Shown piece by piece: positions 11,930 to 24,811 of a DNA stretch of 64,000 bases (positions are counted from its first letter, which is position 1; each line of letters starts with the position of its first letter). The translations under genes were made by a program, and so were the position numbers. The notes beneath the pieces were generated by a model. The model worked only from the letters and a program-made list of their open reading frames with translations, was not told the origin of the DNA and made no database searches. Source of the DNA: Diadema setosum (taxonomy: Eukaryota; Echinodermata; Echinoidea; Diadematoida; Diadematidae). The stretch spans positions 32,641,670 to 32,705,669 of the forward strand of contig CM067064.1 in the NCBI GenBank assembly GCA_033980235.1, given 5' to 3'.

Positions 11930-12139
11930 CATTATTATCATCGTCATCATCATTATTTTTATCATCATCATCATTAATTATTATTATTCTGTTGTCATCA
12001 TCATCATTACTCATAAAAGTGGAGATTAAACTAAATACAATATCCTTACCACCATAGGCATCATCCATAGAACACACAAAATTTCTATTCCTATTTCAGG
12101 GAGGAATATTGATAATAGATAATTCATATGATCTGATAA
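10596..12139 (+). other. Start of putative first intron, no exon seen
   Basis: Ordinary AT-rich sequence with GT repeats at 10998-11019 and a G-run near 11409, leading into the trinucleotide block at 11682-12010. No exon is recognised. Confidence 0.4.
11682..12010. repeat. Trinucleotide block: (AGT)n then mixed ATT/ATC/GTT repeats
   Basis: AGT/GTA repeats at 11682-11742, then a 240-base stretch of ATT, ATC and GTT triplets. The block is open in several frames and gives poly-S, poly-V, poly-I and poly-N peptides. These are artefacts of triplet periodicity, not proteins. Confidence 0.95.
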
Positions 12140-12385
12140 ATACTGTATACGCCATAAATTTCACAAAGCTATATTTTCGCAAATCGGGAATTCCCAATGA
12201 TTTTGCGAGTGGTTAAATTCGCAATTGTGGAGTCCTGTATTGAACGGAGAAGTGTACATGCGTACGTCACATTCACATCAGGATCAGAGCCAATATTTTT
12301 GCGTGTCTTAAATTTCGCGAATAGCACCTGACTCGCGAAATTCGCGAAAATAAAAACCTCGCCAAATATCCGGCGTATGCAGTAT
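12140..12385. mobile_element. Small inverted-repeat element with CGCGAA-rich interior
   Basis: Ends ATACTGTATACGCC (12140-12153) and GGCGTATGCAGTAT (12372-12385) are inverted with one mismatch. The interior carries repeated TTTCGCGAA-type motifs near 12175-12230 and 12310-12350, mostly in inverted arrangement. There is no coding capacity, so it looks like a MITE. I cannot define a target duplication. Confidence 0.7.
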
Positions 12386-12470
12386 CAAAAATTGAATATG
12401 AAGAGATGTTCATCGTTAAGCTTCATCATTGTATGTCCCAGCAATGCTATGTCAAAAAAAGCATAATATC

Positions 12471-12536
12471 TGTGTGTGTGTGTGTGTATGTGTGTGTGTG
12501 TGTGTGTGTATGTGTGTGAGTGAGTGAGTGAGTGTT
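12471..12536. repeat. (GT)n microsatellite with GAGT tail
   Basis: GT dinucleotides with two A interruptions, then GAGT tetranucleotides to about 12533. Confidence 0.95.
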
Positions 12537-13169
12537 TTTGTTTTGTTTTTTTAGTTCTTAGCCTCCAGGAAACATTTAGTCCTAAACCTAGCTATAGTAT
12601 CATAGAGAGATGATAAACAAAACAGAAAGTAGAATGGAATGGGCATGTTGTGTGAAATCATCAAATACAGGAAGTATTGATATTTTTTTATTTTTTTTTT
12701 ATTGATATTATAAATTTAAACATGGCATGAAACTTTCATGAGGAGCCAGGATTAAAAAAAAAAAAAAAAATGCATGCAAAAGTTCAATTCATCCCTGTAT
12801 TTCTAGTACGTGTAGTATACTCATGGTTTTTCATGGTCAGTAATCTGTGAAAGTTTGATGCTACGAATGCATTTGGTTTTACAGTATATTCATGAATAAA
12901 CGTAGCAATAGTGGATCATTCTTGGAAATGACCATTTGTAACCAACCAACCTAGTCTATTGGAGTGAGCCATAGATTGTGCTCTCAAAGAGATTAAATAT
13001 AATTCAATTCCCCCCCCCCCCCCCCCATTGTGAGCTGCATCCTGTTTCATCTCCAGATTAGAATATAAATATTTCATACAGTGCTCTTTCAATGCCAGGA
13101 AAAGTGGTGGATGTTTCAGGGAGAATTGCACAACTATGGGAAAGCATTTGCAAAGAAATTGACAGGATC

Positions 13170-13649
13170 ATTACCTCCGCCAAGGGAGGAGGTTATGTTT
13201 TTGTTACCGCTGATTTGTTTGTTCGTTTGTCCGTGTGCAAAATAACTCAAAAAGTAGTCACCGGATTGGGATTAAACTTACAGGAAAGGTTGAGAATGAC
13301 ACAAGTAACAAATGATTAACTTTAAGTAGTGATCCAAGAATTTTTGGGAATTTATGAAGGATTTTTGATATTTTGGCAGGTAGGGTCATTGAACTTCGGA
13401 GTTCAGGCTGCGCGTATTTGAGGTTTGCATGCGTTCACTAAAATGCGTGCTCCAGTTTCGCTGTGCAGCTGAGGGTTTATGACGTAACAAAGGCTTCTAT
13501 ATTGGGAAATCGGGCGACTTTCAGCACACAATGCTACGACTATACGTATGGGTGGAAATCACTGATATCTCTATGGAAGAACATGATCAGTGGTGGAAAT
13601 GAGCTGCATGTTTGGCGGAGGTCTGCACTCTCAGAGTGCTTTTCTAGTT
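13170..13649 (+). mobile_element. Interspersed repeat with CCTCCGCC/GGCGGAGG ends (about 480 bp)
   Basis: Starts ATTACCTCCGCCAAGGGAGG and ends GGCGGAGGTCTGCACTCTCA then GAGTGCTTTTCTAG. The short CCTCCGCC and GGCGGAGG motifs are inverted. From memory, interspersed repeats with this opening and this closing phrase are widespread in marine invertebrate genomes; a library search would confirm it. The interior contains GTTTGTTCGTTTGTCCGTG followed by an ACTCAAAAAGTAGTCACCGG segment typical of that family. Non-coding. Confidence 0.6.
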
Positions 13650-14875
13650 TCCAATGTTTTCTTGTGACCACTTGTGTGCACAACACATTGTAAAGTGCAC
13701 ACACATGCACACAAAAGGTAAACCCTGGGAGTGGATCTGAGGTTTCATTGTGTTTTTGTGGTTTTGTTTACTTTTTTGTGGCGGTGTGTTTATGCCCAGG
13801 TATTTTCACAGTGTAAACTATGTACAACTTGTGATGGTTAAGAGAATGGAATGAAAAATTACAGACCGCCATATGTCATGGGACCACCATCACAAAATGT
13901 ATATTTCAAGTAAATTGGAATCCTATGTTTAAAAATGTTGGGCCTACTTATGTTAGTTATGGCCATCCAAGCAATCATTGTGAACTTGTAATGCAGAAAA
14001 CTTTCTTAGATAGGGTTGGTGATTTTGTTTTTTAAAAATGTTTCTTGTTCTTAACTTGCCTCCAAAAGCAATGCGCCAAACGCATGGTACATTCAACAGT
14101 GAAGTCTTCTTATTGTCACTGGCCAGCAGTAAGCAGGTCCCCTATTGGTTGTCCAAATGGTTAACATCCCCATCTTAAGCAGTTTGACCAATTAAATCAA
14201 TTGTTAGTACTCCCTGATGACGTATCGGGGTTACAGAGCTGTCAGAACCATACATAATCCCATAGAAAAATCATGAATATTCTGTAATGAGGGTACTTGC
14301 ACACTGCAAATTGTGATATCAGCTTCATGAAAAAATAATTTGGTTTTCACACTGTTTGGACACTGTGTCTGGTAGCTTTTGGCACAGTTTCTCTAATGTT
14401 GCAATATTTTACTATCAATGTGTGAATGACCTGATTGCCGAGCAGACCATCTTACTAGTACAGGTATGTGCATCAGCGTCCGTGCACATAATGTTGGGGT
14501 GTGTGTCTGTGTGTGTGTGAACAAGTGTGATAAACATAAAGCTGTACAAGTTTTACAATGTACGTTTTGTGTTTATAGTTAACAGAGTTGAAAAAAAAAA
14601 TCAGAGTATATTTTTCGTTGAAAGTATGAACTATGGAGGAGGCAAACTCTAAAGAGATTTTGATTGAAATTAAAAAGGTTTATGGGCTTGTGGAAACAGT
14701 GAGATAATGAGAAAAGTTCATTTATTGAAAACATGTTTATATCTCCTATTCTTTTCCCTACCCCACAAACTTTCAAAAAGGAAGAGGCAGAGGTGTAAAT
14801 CATGTGAGAGTTGAAAACTATACTCTCAAGTGCCCTCATTCACTTGTCTGGAGTACCTTCATCGAAACCAGTCTC

Positions 14876-14901
14876 GGGGGGGGGGGGGGGGGGGGGGGGG
14901 G
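14876..14901. repeat. Poly(G) run of 26
   Basis: Uninterrupted G26. The window has about two dozen G or C runs of nine or more; this and 54278-54303 are the longest. Confidence 0.9.
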
Positions 14902-16162
14902 AACATGGGAAGAGAAATTAATGTACATTGTATATCACACACCTGTACATTCATATAGGACCTACAGAGTAAAGACACCCAGCAGGGGTAGTAGGATAGA
15001 TCTATGGAAGTAGAAGAGAATATCCTGCTTGGTATACTGTGCCTATTTGTTAGGGAGATGTTATTAGATGCTCGTTTTATGGAAAGTTATACTGTTGATG
15101 TGATTATGATAAAAGTGCTTTATGCATCAATCAAAATGGGACAGCAATTTCAATGTCACTTGTTAACAAAACAATACAAACATGTAGGGCCTACAGTATG
15201 TACTTGATAACTCCTGAGATGTCAGTACGATTAATTGATGAAAGCATAAGGAATAGGATTTGGTAATAAAATGTGGGGGCTTCTCTTTTTTTATAGACTA
15301 AGCCTCTGTGAATTCTGAGTATACTATTGTCCATCGCCTGTGAGAAGTGTGTATTGTCATGGATATAGTTTGATGACGGACCGAGAATGTATTGGTTTGG
15401 AAGAGCCAACACGTGGTACATTTTTGTTTCTAAATATAGTTTATTGTCATATCTCTACCAGACAGGCATATTCTGTAAAAATGAAAACTTTCACTTGAGC
15501 AATTTTTTAATGCTCGACTGGTAAGATGAATTTCGCATGGTTTTTATTTCTCGGACAGTCATGACAATAGTTTGAGCAAGCACTTCAAACAGTTCACTGC
15601 TGCTTCGTTGATTGGCCTTATGCAGCACACGGCAAAAGGTAACAGGTCTTCAGTATAACAGCATATTCCCTTTGCTATGGGACTAGTGAATGTAAAGAAA
15701 ACTGTTAGTGATGTAGTAGTTATCTCTTGATAATATACCTACCTTGAGATTTCAAATATGTAATGATATTACACATAACAAGCTAAAAATATATGAGCTT
15801 TTGCGTGAAATGCACAAAATACTCCCATACATTGTACCGCAAAAACTTCCCCTTTTACTGTATACGGATTTTACTGTATACAGACAAGCACATATATATA
15901 CACTGACAAACTGAAAAATACACACACTCATATGTGCATGCCTTTAGTCCCAGTGGATATAAGTAGATGTCAGTATTTCTGGCATCAGAAGAAAAAAAAA
16001 ATTCCCCCTTGTCTGCAGTGCTATGGGAGCCATAAAGGTCAGGATACAAGCAGTACAGAGTCAGTGTATGAGATGGATGGCAGGAGGGCCTTTGTTTACT
16101 GCACTCTTACTATAAATCAATGGTAGGATACTCAACTAACGGCCTGGCAGAGCCTGAAACTC

Positions 16163-16175
16163 CGACCTTTGACCT
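16163..16175. promoter_or_regulatory. DR1-like nuclear receptor half-site pair
   Basis: CGACCTTTGACCT matches the complement of the direct-repeat-1 element (TGACCTNTGACCT) with one mismatch. DR1 sites are bound by HNF4, RXR and COUP-TF type receptors. A single motif of this length can occur by chance. Confidence 0.25.
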
Positions 16176-19100
16176 CAGCGAGCCAGACAAATGGGGCAAT
16201 TTGTGTCTGCCGATAGGTGTGATGAACCAACATGATATCGTGCCATTGAAGGAGTGTATAGGCGATTGATAGTCGTAGGAAGTCATAGAGGGAAGTAACT
16301 TTCTACTCTGTGGTCAATTCAGGTGTAAAAGTTGTACCAAACTAGTTGAGTTGATAGGAACTAAAGCTATTATAACTGCTGAGTTGATAGTTGAATGAAC
16401 CAAAGGAGTGTCTAAATTGTGGCACTTTTTCCTTTTATGTGGACATTTCCTTTAAAAGAAAAAGTATCTCAGTGTGACTGGCCCCACAAGAAACATGTAC
16501 ATTACTCTAACTCTTTTCTACAAGATTTGAAAATCACCATAGATTGGTTCTCAATTGAGATGATTAATTTCATATCTGAATAGTCACACATGTGACACTC
16601 ATCACTTGAATGTCTTACTGTCACTACAGAACTTGAAATGTGTATGATATTAGCATAAAAATATGCTTTGTGTGTGTGTTATGACCCAACAATCGAGGGA
16701 TTCATCAGACTAGGGGTACAGATGGAGATTTTACGGTAGGCATACTCTTGCCCGCCACCCCTCCCCCCTTTTTCATGAGGATGAAATCAAACTATGTGGT
16801 AAATACTTCCAAATGCTTGGTATTCCTTCAGGTGTATTGCTTCCACAGTTCCATGGATTCTCATTGCACCCATAGCACTTGTAACAAACAGTGAAGGTGC
16901 AACATTTTTACCGCTCTGTGCCGTCATGGTTACAGAATGATCATAAAGGGGACTTTGAATGACAAAAGTGATACCATGAGAGATTATACCATTATAGTGA
17001 TATTAAAGAAAGTATTTCTATCAATGATGACAAAGAAACTATATTTATAATACTTTTTTGTTTTCTTGTGGTTCTTCTGCACCGTTTTGTTGCAATTATG
17101 AATAGTATAGAAGTAGTAGTAGCAGAAGTGATAGAAGTAGAAACAGCTACAGCAGTAGTTGCAGATATTATTTTGCCACTGGGGGGAAATTCTGTTATCT
17201 TCTGAGCCACCTTCCAATCCAAGATGGTTACAAGTTGATTGCTTCTCATTCATCGGAGAACTAAGCAATATCCTACCTAATTCAAGAATAATGAAATAAT
17301 GGTCCTTTTTCTCAGTTCATAAAGGAAGAGATGATTAGTCGAGTATGGCCATGCGACAGATATAATGATCTTAACTACTCTAGGAGACCTAACGAATTGG
17401 AAGCAATCCTGACCTTCAATCAGCGATATATCCCTTTTTGTTCCACGAGTATGATTTCCCCTTTGTGTTCATTCTGTGTTTCCAGAATTTCAGCAGTTGC
17501 CATATTTGTCCATGGGGCTAAAATCTCCTCCTTCGCCACACATCATTAGTGAAGGTGTAGGGGGCCGATTAAGAATTTATGAAATGCCACCCCTGGTCCT
17601 CTGGTTCATCTTTTTAAAAAAGTAACCTCGGGACCGGCCACATTGTGCTCTAAAGTTTCACAGTCCCAAATGAGTTCAATCCAATCACCAACGATGTGAA
17701 ATAGGAAGAAATTGCATCTTTCTTAGATTGCCAAATTAAGAAAAAAAAATAGACATCAGCATGGTGTTGCAACATCTGTTTGAGTGGTGCTAATTGCATT
17801 CTATACCCAAGGAGAATAGGCGTCATGAAAGGATTCTGTGAAGTTTTTATGTTATTTGTTCTTTTCCTCTATCCATTTCTCCCGCTCACTTTGGTTGCTC
17901 CGCTCAATCCAGGGAAGGGGAGTTTGTGTCATTAATTCGTTGCCAATGGCGAGCAGATCGTCACCTATAAAGTCTATGAGGCTTATATCAGAACCTGGCT
18001 GGGTATGGGTTAAAGGGCAGAAGAGCAGGCATGTGGGTCATTGGGCCACAGTTGAAGCCAAAGCCGCAAAGAGCTGCCACGAAGTACGCCCCAGTGGCAA
18101 TATTATTTGGACGACCTGCGCTATCATCTGATTATTAGTGGCACATGCAAGTGGACTTCCACTCAGCTGTACACTAGAATGTAATATCAGCTTGGCTATT
18201 CTCCACCTTGTTTTTACAAGACAGAAAGGAAGGAAATGCCCCAGGATGTGATGAGGACCGAGGGCGCTGTTTTATTTCTTTATTCTTTTTCTTTTTTACC
18301 TACGTATACCATGGCTCTTGAAGCCAGTATGGTTCTTATCTTCTCTGCAAGGCTGCACTCGTATCATTCTTCTGACACTATGCCTGTGATATCCTCACCA
18401 CGCTAACAATGTTTAATAGCGTGAAAAGGAAACGAATGACACACGGGCCACTTTTGGTCGGCTGCAGTTGTGCCGTTATCAGGTTCTCCGACAAGGATAA
18501 TGTATTCAAATCATCTTGGATGCTCATTTGCGAGAAAAAAAATTAGTGCTCTCATCAACTCACATTAAATTCCTAATGACAGATGAGGTATAGAGTTTCA
18601 CATACAGTAAGGATTAGCTGCATTCGTGTGGTGGTCGTGCATTCTCGGGGTCCATCAACATTCACATAACCTGCTACAAATGCTTGAAGACATTTAAGCT
18701 TATGATACCCCTGAGGGCAACTGGGCAAGTGCCTAAAAATGTATGTATTACCCTGAAATAGGGCAAGCAGTACACATATAGTGCCAGGCCCTATATGTCT
18801 TGAGAGGTAGTCTGTGTTTCTTATTTGTTTGTTTTTCAGTAAAGTAGGGGACAGGCCTTCCCAATCAACATTCACCAAATTTTTGTCGGAAGGCAAAGTT
18901 TGGTTTGCGTACGTGTCATTTCCCCTTATTGTCTCTCTCAGTCTTATCACATGTCCTTGTTGCCCAGAGTTTAAAGGGTCTCTTCATCGGATAAATGATA
19001 TATATTACAGGTCGTACAATCCTTGATTGCAAACATTATGAAATTTTGTATGCTTGAAGAATAATGGCACCCAACACTATGTACGCAATCTTATGGTGGT

Positions 19101-19844
19101 ACACCTCAGTACTTTTTTTAAAAAGAAATGAAAAACCAAGTCCATATCACTTGAAAATACACTCTCCTTTTGTACAGAGAATAATGGTTGGAATTCTCTT
19201 GAAGACTCCTAGTGACGAAGAAAGAATCCATGATTTGCTGTAATTTTTAAGAACTGTTTTAAGAAAATGCTTGATGATGGCAGGCTTGTTGTGAAGCAAC
19301 CAAGGAGCAGTGTACATAATTTTCACTAGTTTGGGGGGTGAGATAAAAAACTGATAATGAAAGCTTGAACGGGAGCAAAACTATCACAGTAAGGACTTTA
19401 TCATAAATTTCTCAGAGTGGACATTGTACCGACCCTCTCTTGTATCCCAAAGAGCTGTTTGTATGTTAGATGCGGTGTCCATTTGGTGTGTTTCTCTGGG
19501 GAAAGACGCTTATCTACCAGAGATTGCGTTCAATAACACCCAAAGCAGAGCCAACCCCGTCTTGAAGAACTCGATGCAATGTTGACGTTGGCATGGAACG
19601 ATCCTCACGCATGATCTCCCTCTCCATATTGCGTGGCTGCCTCGAAGAGAGACAGAAGAAAGACTGCCGCATCTGATTTCACGGCAGGAAGTCCACCTGC
19701 GTTCACATCACCATCAAAAATACGTTGAATGAAGTGTGCCATATCAAATGCAAGCCACTGCAATGAGCAGAAGTTTCATCTTAAGCAATCAGATCTTGTC
19801 GTATATCATGTGAACATGATAAAAAGTCCTCATGAATAAGGCTG

Positions 19845-19936
19845 TTAACCCGCTGAGGACAAGTCCCTAGTATACTCGGGCAAGTTTCTATGGGAAATGC
19901 ATGTTGTAGCAAAATCAGTCCGTTCTAAGCACGTTA
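19845..19936 (+). mobile_element. Tiny TTAA-type element, diverged copy (92 bp)
   Basis: Begins TTAACCCGCTGAGGAC and shares AGTATACTCGGGCA, CTATGGGAAATGC and AAAATCA in order with the better-kept copy at 53876-53968. Its right end (CCGTTCTAAGCACGTTA) is a decayed form of the terminal inverted repeat. Confidence 0.7.
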
Positions 19937-21647
19937 CATGATACAGATTTTGACAACAGAGATGAGCAATTATTTCCAATGCATACTTAGGTGATTTTGA
20001 GATAAAAGAATCTCATAGTTCCTTCAAACCTCCCTTAGATTTGAAAACAGTATGATTTTTCCTTTAGAATAAGCTTGATGGGTACATGTATGTATTTTTG
20101 CAAAGTTGGTATTAAGCAACATGTACTGTATCAATAGATATATGCTTGAACTGCTAGGCCATTGCACAGTCAGTCAAAGGAGGAACAAAGTGTTGGAATT
20201 GAAATGACAGTGTTAAAGACTCATTCAATTCAGTTTTGAAAACCAAGTATCCACTCGTCCGTATTTGTTATTCTTAATAGACTCGTAAGTGGATTGGAAA
20301 GGCCCATTTCTATGTCAAACCGCACAGTCCCAGGCATTCAAATTCATTCCTCCACGCTCAGCTGTGATGTCATGCACCCATATAATGGCATATTTACAGA
20401 CCTATTAATAGAATGGAGCCCTGTTTACGTGCAAACCAGGAGACTGAAACCATATTTCTGCCTTCAAATTCAAGCCATACCCTGTGTAGGTGTAGTCTAT
20501 TGCATAGAACTCAACTGACACATGCCCGTGGTGCAGCTGGTCAATAGAGGCTGTCCGACCTTCGGGGGAAAACCGTATCGGTACGAAGTGACGCATCACA
20601 AATGTTACATTTATGCAGATTGTAAATGCCTCTTATTTAGGGGTACATGTAGCAGGAACTCTCGACAGATTTTCGTCTATGTTTTATGTGCTCTCACGAT
20701 ATGATGGCAAACAATTAAACACTATCAAGAATTATAAGGATGATGATGACTGCATACTTCATGTTATTACTTTACAATTCATGGCACATTAAGTCATGTA
20801 TCATCGTTATTCGGGACTTTGATGATTATGAGAGTGCAGTGCAGCAGGACCGTGGCAAGAGAGGACCTCAGGGATGGCGAGCGTCAGGGTTTGTTCTCCT
20901 TAGACTATACAACCCCTCTCCATCTCCCTAGCTTTCCCCATCTCCCTTTGCTGCATCATAAAGGAGGCATGTCGGTCCCCGCATTCCTGGGATGCCTGGC
21001 CCAGCGGGGCTGCTCCAGAATGACCCCACCAATCCTCCCTCCGACTTCTCCTCCTCCTCCTCTGAAAGCCGCAGAAGTATTTCGCTATCTAGATTAGATG
21101 TGTGCCGTGCCGCTGCCAGGGGGAAAACTGTGCTCTGGTAAAACTATGGGGAATATATCTGAGAGGGGAGAATACATTCTTTGGGCTAGTAAGAAACTGG
21201 TAGAGGTTAGAAAGTTCTGGATCTAACAAGAACATTTGAAAAAAGTCCATCTCCCTTAGTCCCACCCCTTCATTTCTCTGTCACTTTGTTTCATTCTCTG
21301 ATTTTTTTTTTTCTTACCATCTCGGTCTCTCTCTCTTTTGTGTTGTTTTATGTGTTATTTTATTTTTGGGGGTGTGAGTTAAAGAAATAAAGTAAAGCGA
21401 AACGGGGTACTGTTCTAACTTAGTTTCAGAATCTTGGTATGGAATACCACATGCATCCATATCTGCGGTTTCGTCATGAACTGACTTCAGTATTATGCCA
21501 CCAGCAGCTTATGTTTCCATTGTGTGCTAAACTTGAGTAGTTTAATTCTTTTTTTCAAGCAACCAAATGTATAAAACATTCAGCCCGATACCATTTACTC
21601 CAATCAAAGAACACTGATATTATATGGTGAGATACTGTATAGTAATT
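19937..21647 (+). other. Putative intron, unique sequence
   Basis: No simple repeats except a T-run near 21301-21312. The block 20820-21110 is GC-richer, and a 92-codon plus-strand frame in it is rich in proline and leucine because of CCTCC-type tracts, so I do not call it. Nothing else is recognised. Confidence 0.4.
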
Positions 21648-21850
21648 ATGCAGCTGTCATTTGTATGACGCACCTCTTGACCCCCGGGATAGGTGCGTCA
21701 AAGTACCAATGTGCGTCATACCTTTTAGGTACCATGACGTACCCTCCGTCACAAAAAGTGACCCACCTCTATGAGACATTGACGCACTAACCAGTCAAAA
21801 TGGTGACGCACCTCTTCGTGAAAATGACTGACCCTTGACGCACATGTTAT
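21648..21850 (+). repeat. Left terminal and subterminal repeats of the 3.3-kb element
   Basis: A 53-base terminal inverted repeat followed by scattered TGACGCAC-type motifs: ATGACGCACC, GGTGCGTCAA, GTGCGTCATA, ATGACGTACC, TTGACGCACT, GTGACGCACC and TTGACGCACA. The spacing is irregular. Confidence 0.75.
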
Positions 21851-22920
21851 TCGCAGTACGTACCAGACTGGAATGCTGCAGAGCTCTGTGTGCGCTCACG
21901 CAATTCGCTGCCTGCGAACTGTGAACACCGAACGGAACTTCGCGAGCGTGAATCCCTGTCGCCTACGGACCCTGTATGTTTACTTCGATCCCCGTGGTAC
22001 TGTATCCCCATGTGTGGGCGGCTGGGGAGCGCGAGTGTAGTAGCTTAGCTGCACACTGTAGCCAGCTGCCACTACACTCCAGTACCCTGTTTCGATTTGA
22101 GTCGGGGTAGAAGCGTTCCGTTGTGCAATGTCTGCTTCTTTTTCTCTTCTTCTTCATCCGCTTGTCCCTTGCCTCCCAAGTACGAAATGATTTTTAGAGT
22201 GTTGTGTGTGTTTTTTGTAACGTTATTGCATCATTTTTCTGAAAGGAGGAGGTGAGTTTCTGTTCGTGTATTGATGTGCAGTGCAGTATGTGCAGGTGAA
22301 AAGCGTTCGAACTTTCTTTCCCGAGTATCGTGGAAACTCGATGTATTTCTCGGCCTATCAAAGGAGATCTCATATAACGGAATACTTATAACAAACTATT
22401 TTCCGGTTAAAATGAATTGATTTCCTTTGTTTTGTATCGTTTATTGACTTGATCCTAAGGATCTCGTCGCAATACCGAGTTTCCAATGTGTATTTATTTT
22501 CACCTTATTTTCGCGTAGCTTTCGGTGCTGTAAACTGTTGCTAGGGCCTAAGCCTACTACTAAACTTACCGTTCTCCACTGTCGTTTCTCACACATCGTT
22601 TGGTACGATTTCTTCCATTTTATATCACTTTATCCGTTCCCTTTATACTTTGAAGTATTTGACGTAATTCTTTCAAGTGTCTCGCACTGCTATTTTCGTA
22701 ACGGCGATTTCTCCGCTTTGCTGCAATACTTTTTCGAATCGAAGCGACGAAGTTTGATACCAGCCGCTTTAGTGTGCCATGTGTTGTCTTTTCTAAATAT
22801 TTGTGTTGTTGGGAGGTGTTGATACTTTGTATTTGTTATTTATTTTCCTAGGTGTTTATCTCGAGGGACTATGCGTGTTTCTTAATGTTGATATAGGAAA
22901 AGGCTAAAATGGTCTGAGTG

Positions 22921-23193
22921 ATGTCCGATGGTGATGATGATAATAACTATGCTGGTGTAAAAAGACGGCTTACTGTGAATGCTGAGCGTACGTGCCGTTC
23001 ATTTCATTTTACCTTCCCTCTTATTCTTCTTTCCCCCTTTACTCTTCTTTTCCTTCCCAAGAATGATAAAAAAAAGAAATTACATACACCTCACAACAAA
23101 ATAGAACCACGTGCTACCAACCTTCGTAAAGTTAAATCTAAATGTTCAATATCAGCAAAGAATAAGGGGAAAGCACGTATGACAATAAATTAG
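22921..23193 (+). CDS. Small ORF inside the 3.3-kb element (90 codons), unrecognised
   Basis: The ATG at 22921 is the first after an in-frame TGA at 22915. The peptide starts MSDGDDDNNYAGVKRRLTVN, then has a hydrophobic stretch (residues about 30-46) and a lysine-rich tail (KNDKKKK and later KVKSKC, KNKGKAR). Upstream, GGAG|GTGAGT at 22252 and TATTTATTTTCCTAG at 22837-22851 would define a 600-base 5' intron and place this ATG in a second exon. It could be a captured host first coding exon, a remnant of the element's own gene, or chance. I do not recognise it. Confidence 0.25.
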   Translation: MSDGDDDNNYAGVKRRLTVNAERTCRSFHFTFPLILLSPFTLLFLPKNDKKKKLHTPHNKIEPRATNLRKVKSKCSISAKNKGKARMTIN

Positions 23194-24475
23194 AGCGAAG
23201 AGATTGTTTTACATGCAGTCTCTTCGGCTCGAAGAAACTTGACACCCCACCCCTCTCCCCTTGTGGAAATTTCCACAAAAGCAGGTGCCACACCCAGGTG
23301 CGTGCCAGACGGAAGAATGCGCGCACTGGAATAAACAGCGTGTAAATATCCTGGAAATATCGATCGAAGAACCAGCTCATTTGTTGAATTAGGAATCATT
23401 GCAAAGATATCGTGATTCTATAGCCTTTCTTTTGGCGCATAGTAGGAAACATCAAACAGTCGAATATAATGTACTTGATCGAATATCTTATGTTCCCTGA
23501 ACAATAAAAAAAAAAGATCGATTAATCAGTCAATTAAAAATGCAATCACAGAAATACTTAAAAGGTCTCGTATGCCCAGAGAAATTCACTACGAGTAGGT
23601 TCAATGAGATGCAGTCATCACATGGTTAGACAACAAAATCATGACAATTAATTTCAGTTCACGCTCATGATAACTGCTTATTACTTATCAAAGTTTTGGC
23701 TATCAACATTCGTTCGTAGGTGTTTTTTGTTTGTTTTGTATGTTTTTCCTCGTGAAAGACGTAATGATTTCTTCGTATCGAACGTAGACTGCATGTTTAC
23801 CGTTTATCCAAACAGTAGGCGCCTAGGCGTACTTTCTGAATATATTCAGAAATTTCTATCAACATTTTAAATATATTACAAGACTCCAAAATACCAGTTG
23901 AAAAAAATTAAGAAATCGATTTTTTTTAGATATGAACAACAACAACAAAAGTAAAAATGCGTAGGATAGAACCACTTCAACTTCGAATGACTTTGAATTT
24001 CTCTAAACCGTTCCCTAGTTCATGGCCATCCCATAGAAACGCGTGTTTTGATATACACGTTGCTATGGCAAACTATCTAGTTTCGCGAAACTACGGCCTG
24101 GCCACAGTAATTTTTCCCCTAACCTCCCGCCTCCCCTTCCCCGATTCGAAAACAGCTTGATTGAAGCCCCTGCCTATTTAAACACGAACCTTATTAAACC
24201 CAAGTTAGGTACATGGTTTATATGGCTAGTGTTTAAATAGAATTTAAGTTAATATAGGTTTTAATAGACTCTCGGTAATGTTAGTGCCATAATCGTTTGT
24301 ATGTGTTTTACGGCCTGGCCTCTGCCATGCCTCGCCTTCTGTATACGTATGTACGCGTGTACTGTATACATGTACCACATGGTCGACATCACGCACGTGG
24401 TTTTGCTGCAGGTTCCACGGTCGACGGTCGATGCTACACTACAGTGAATGCAATTGAAGGATAGCGAGCTTCGCG

Positions 24476-24811
24476 ATGCCGCGGGCTGTATGTGATGATT
24501 TTAATCACAAATCGTGTTTGGTAGTGTGGTTTTGGAGCAAATTTGTGCTCAAACTTTCTGAAAAGACCTTTAGTCTGACATCAGATAGAAAAAGAAGACA
24601 TACGAGAATGAAGTGAGTATCAGTATGTTATAATAAAACTGAATGAAAATTGTGTCATTTTTGCGTTTCCAGAGCCGGTGAATTCGGCCGACTCGCGATC
24701 GCGAGTTTGTTTTATTCTGTTACGGAGGGATACCATGCAAGAAGCCTCGCAAAATTACATGACGCCATTAACGAACCTTTTGACACACTCTGGTTAAATG
24801 ACCGACTATGA
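24476..24811 (+). CDS. Possible two-exon ORF near the right end of the 3.3-kb element
   Basis: ATG 24476 opens a 46-codon frame (begins MPRAVCDDFNHK, basic end DRKRRHTRM) that would stop at TGA 24614-24616. That stop lies inside a consensus donor, GTGAGT at 24613. Removing a 60-base intron to the acceptor TTGCGTTTCCAG (ends 24672) continues the frame, with residues such as GEFGRLAIASLFY, to TGA at 24809-24811. The second part runs into the subterminal repeat array, which weakens the case. No family is recognised. Confidence 0.2.

Larger units (their letters stand above)
13650..19844 (+). other. Putative intron, mostly unique sequence
   Basis: Mainly non-repetitive AT-rich DNA. It holds a run of 26 G at 14876-14901, an AGT/AGA-rich tract near 17104-17165, a DR1-like motif at 16163-16175, and a block around 17830-18135 that is less AT-rich and free of simple repeats. 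The 97-codon open frame there has no recognisable domain. No exon can be supported. Confidence 0.4.

Noticed and set aside
11637..12077. Four open frames of 62-133 codons over the trinucleotide block
   Set aside because: They are homopolymer-like peptides (poly-S, -V, -I, -N) produced by triplet repeats on both strands.
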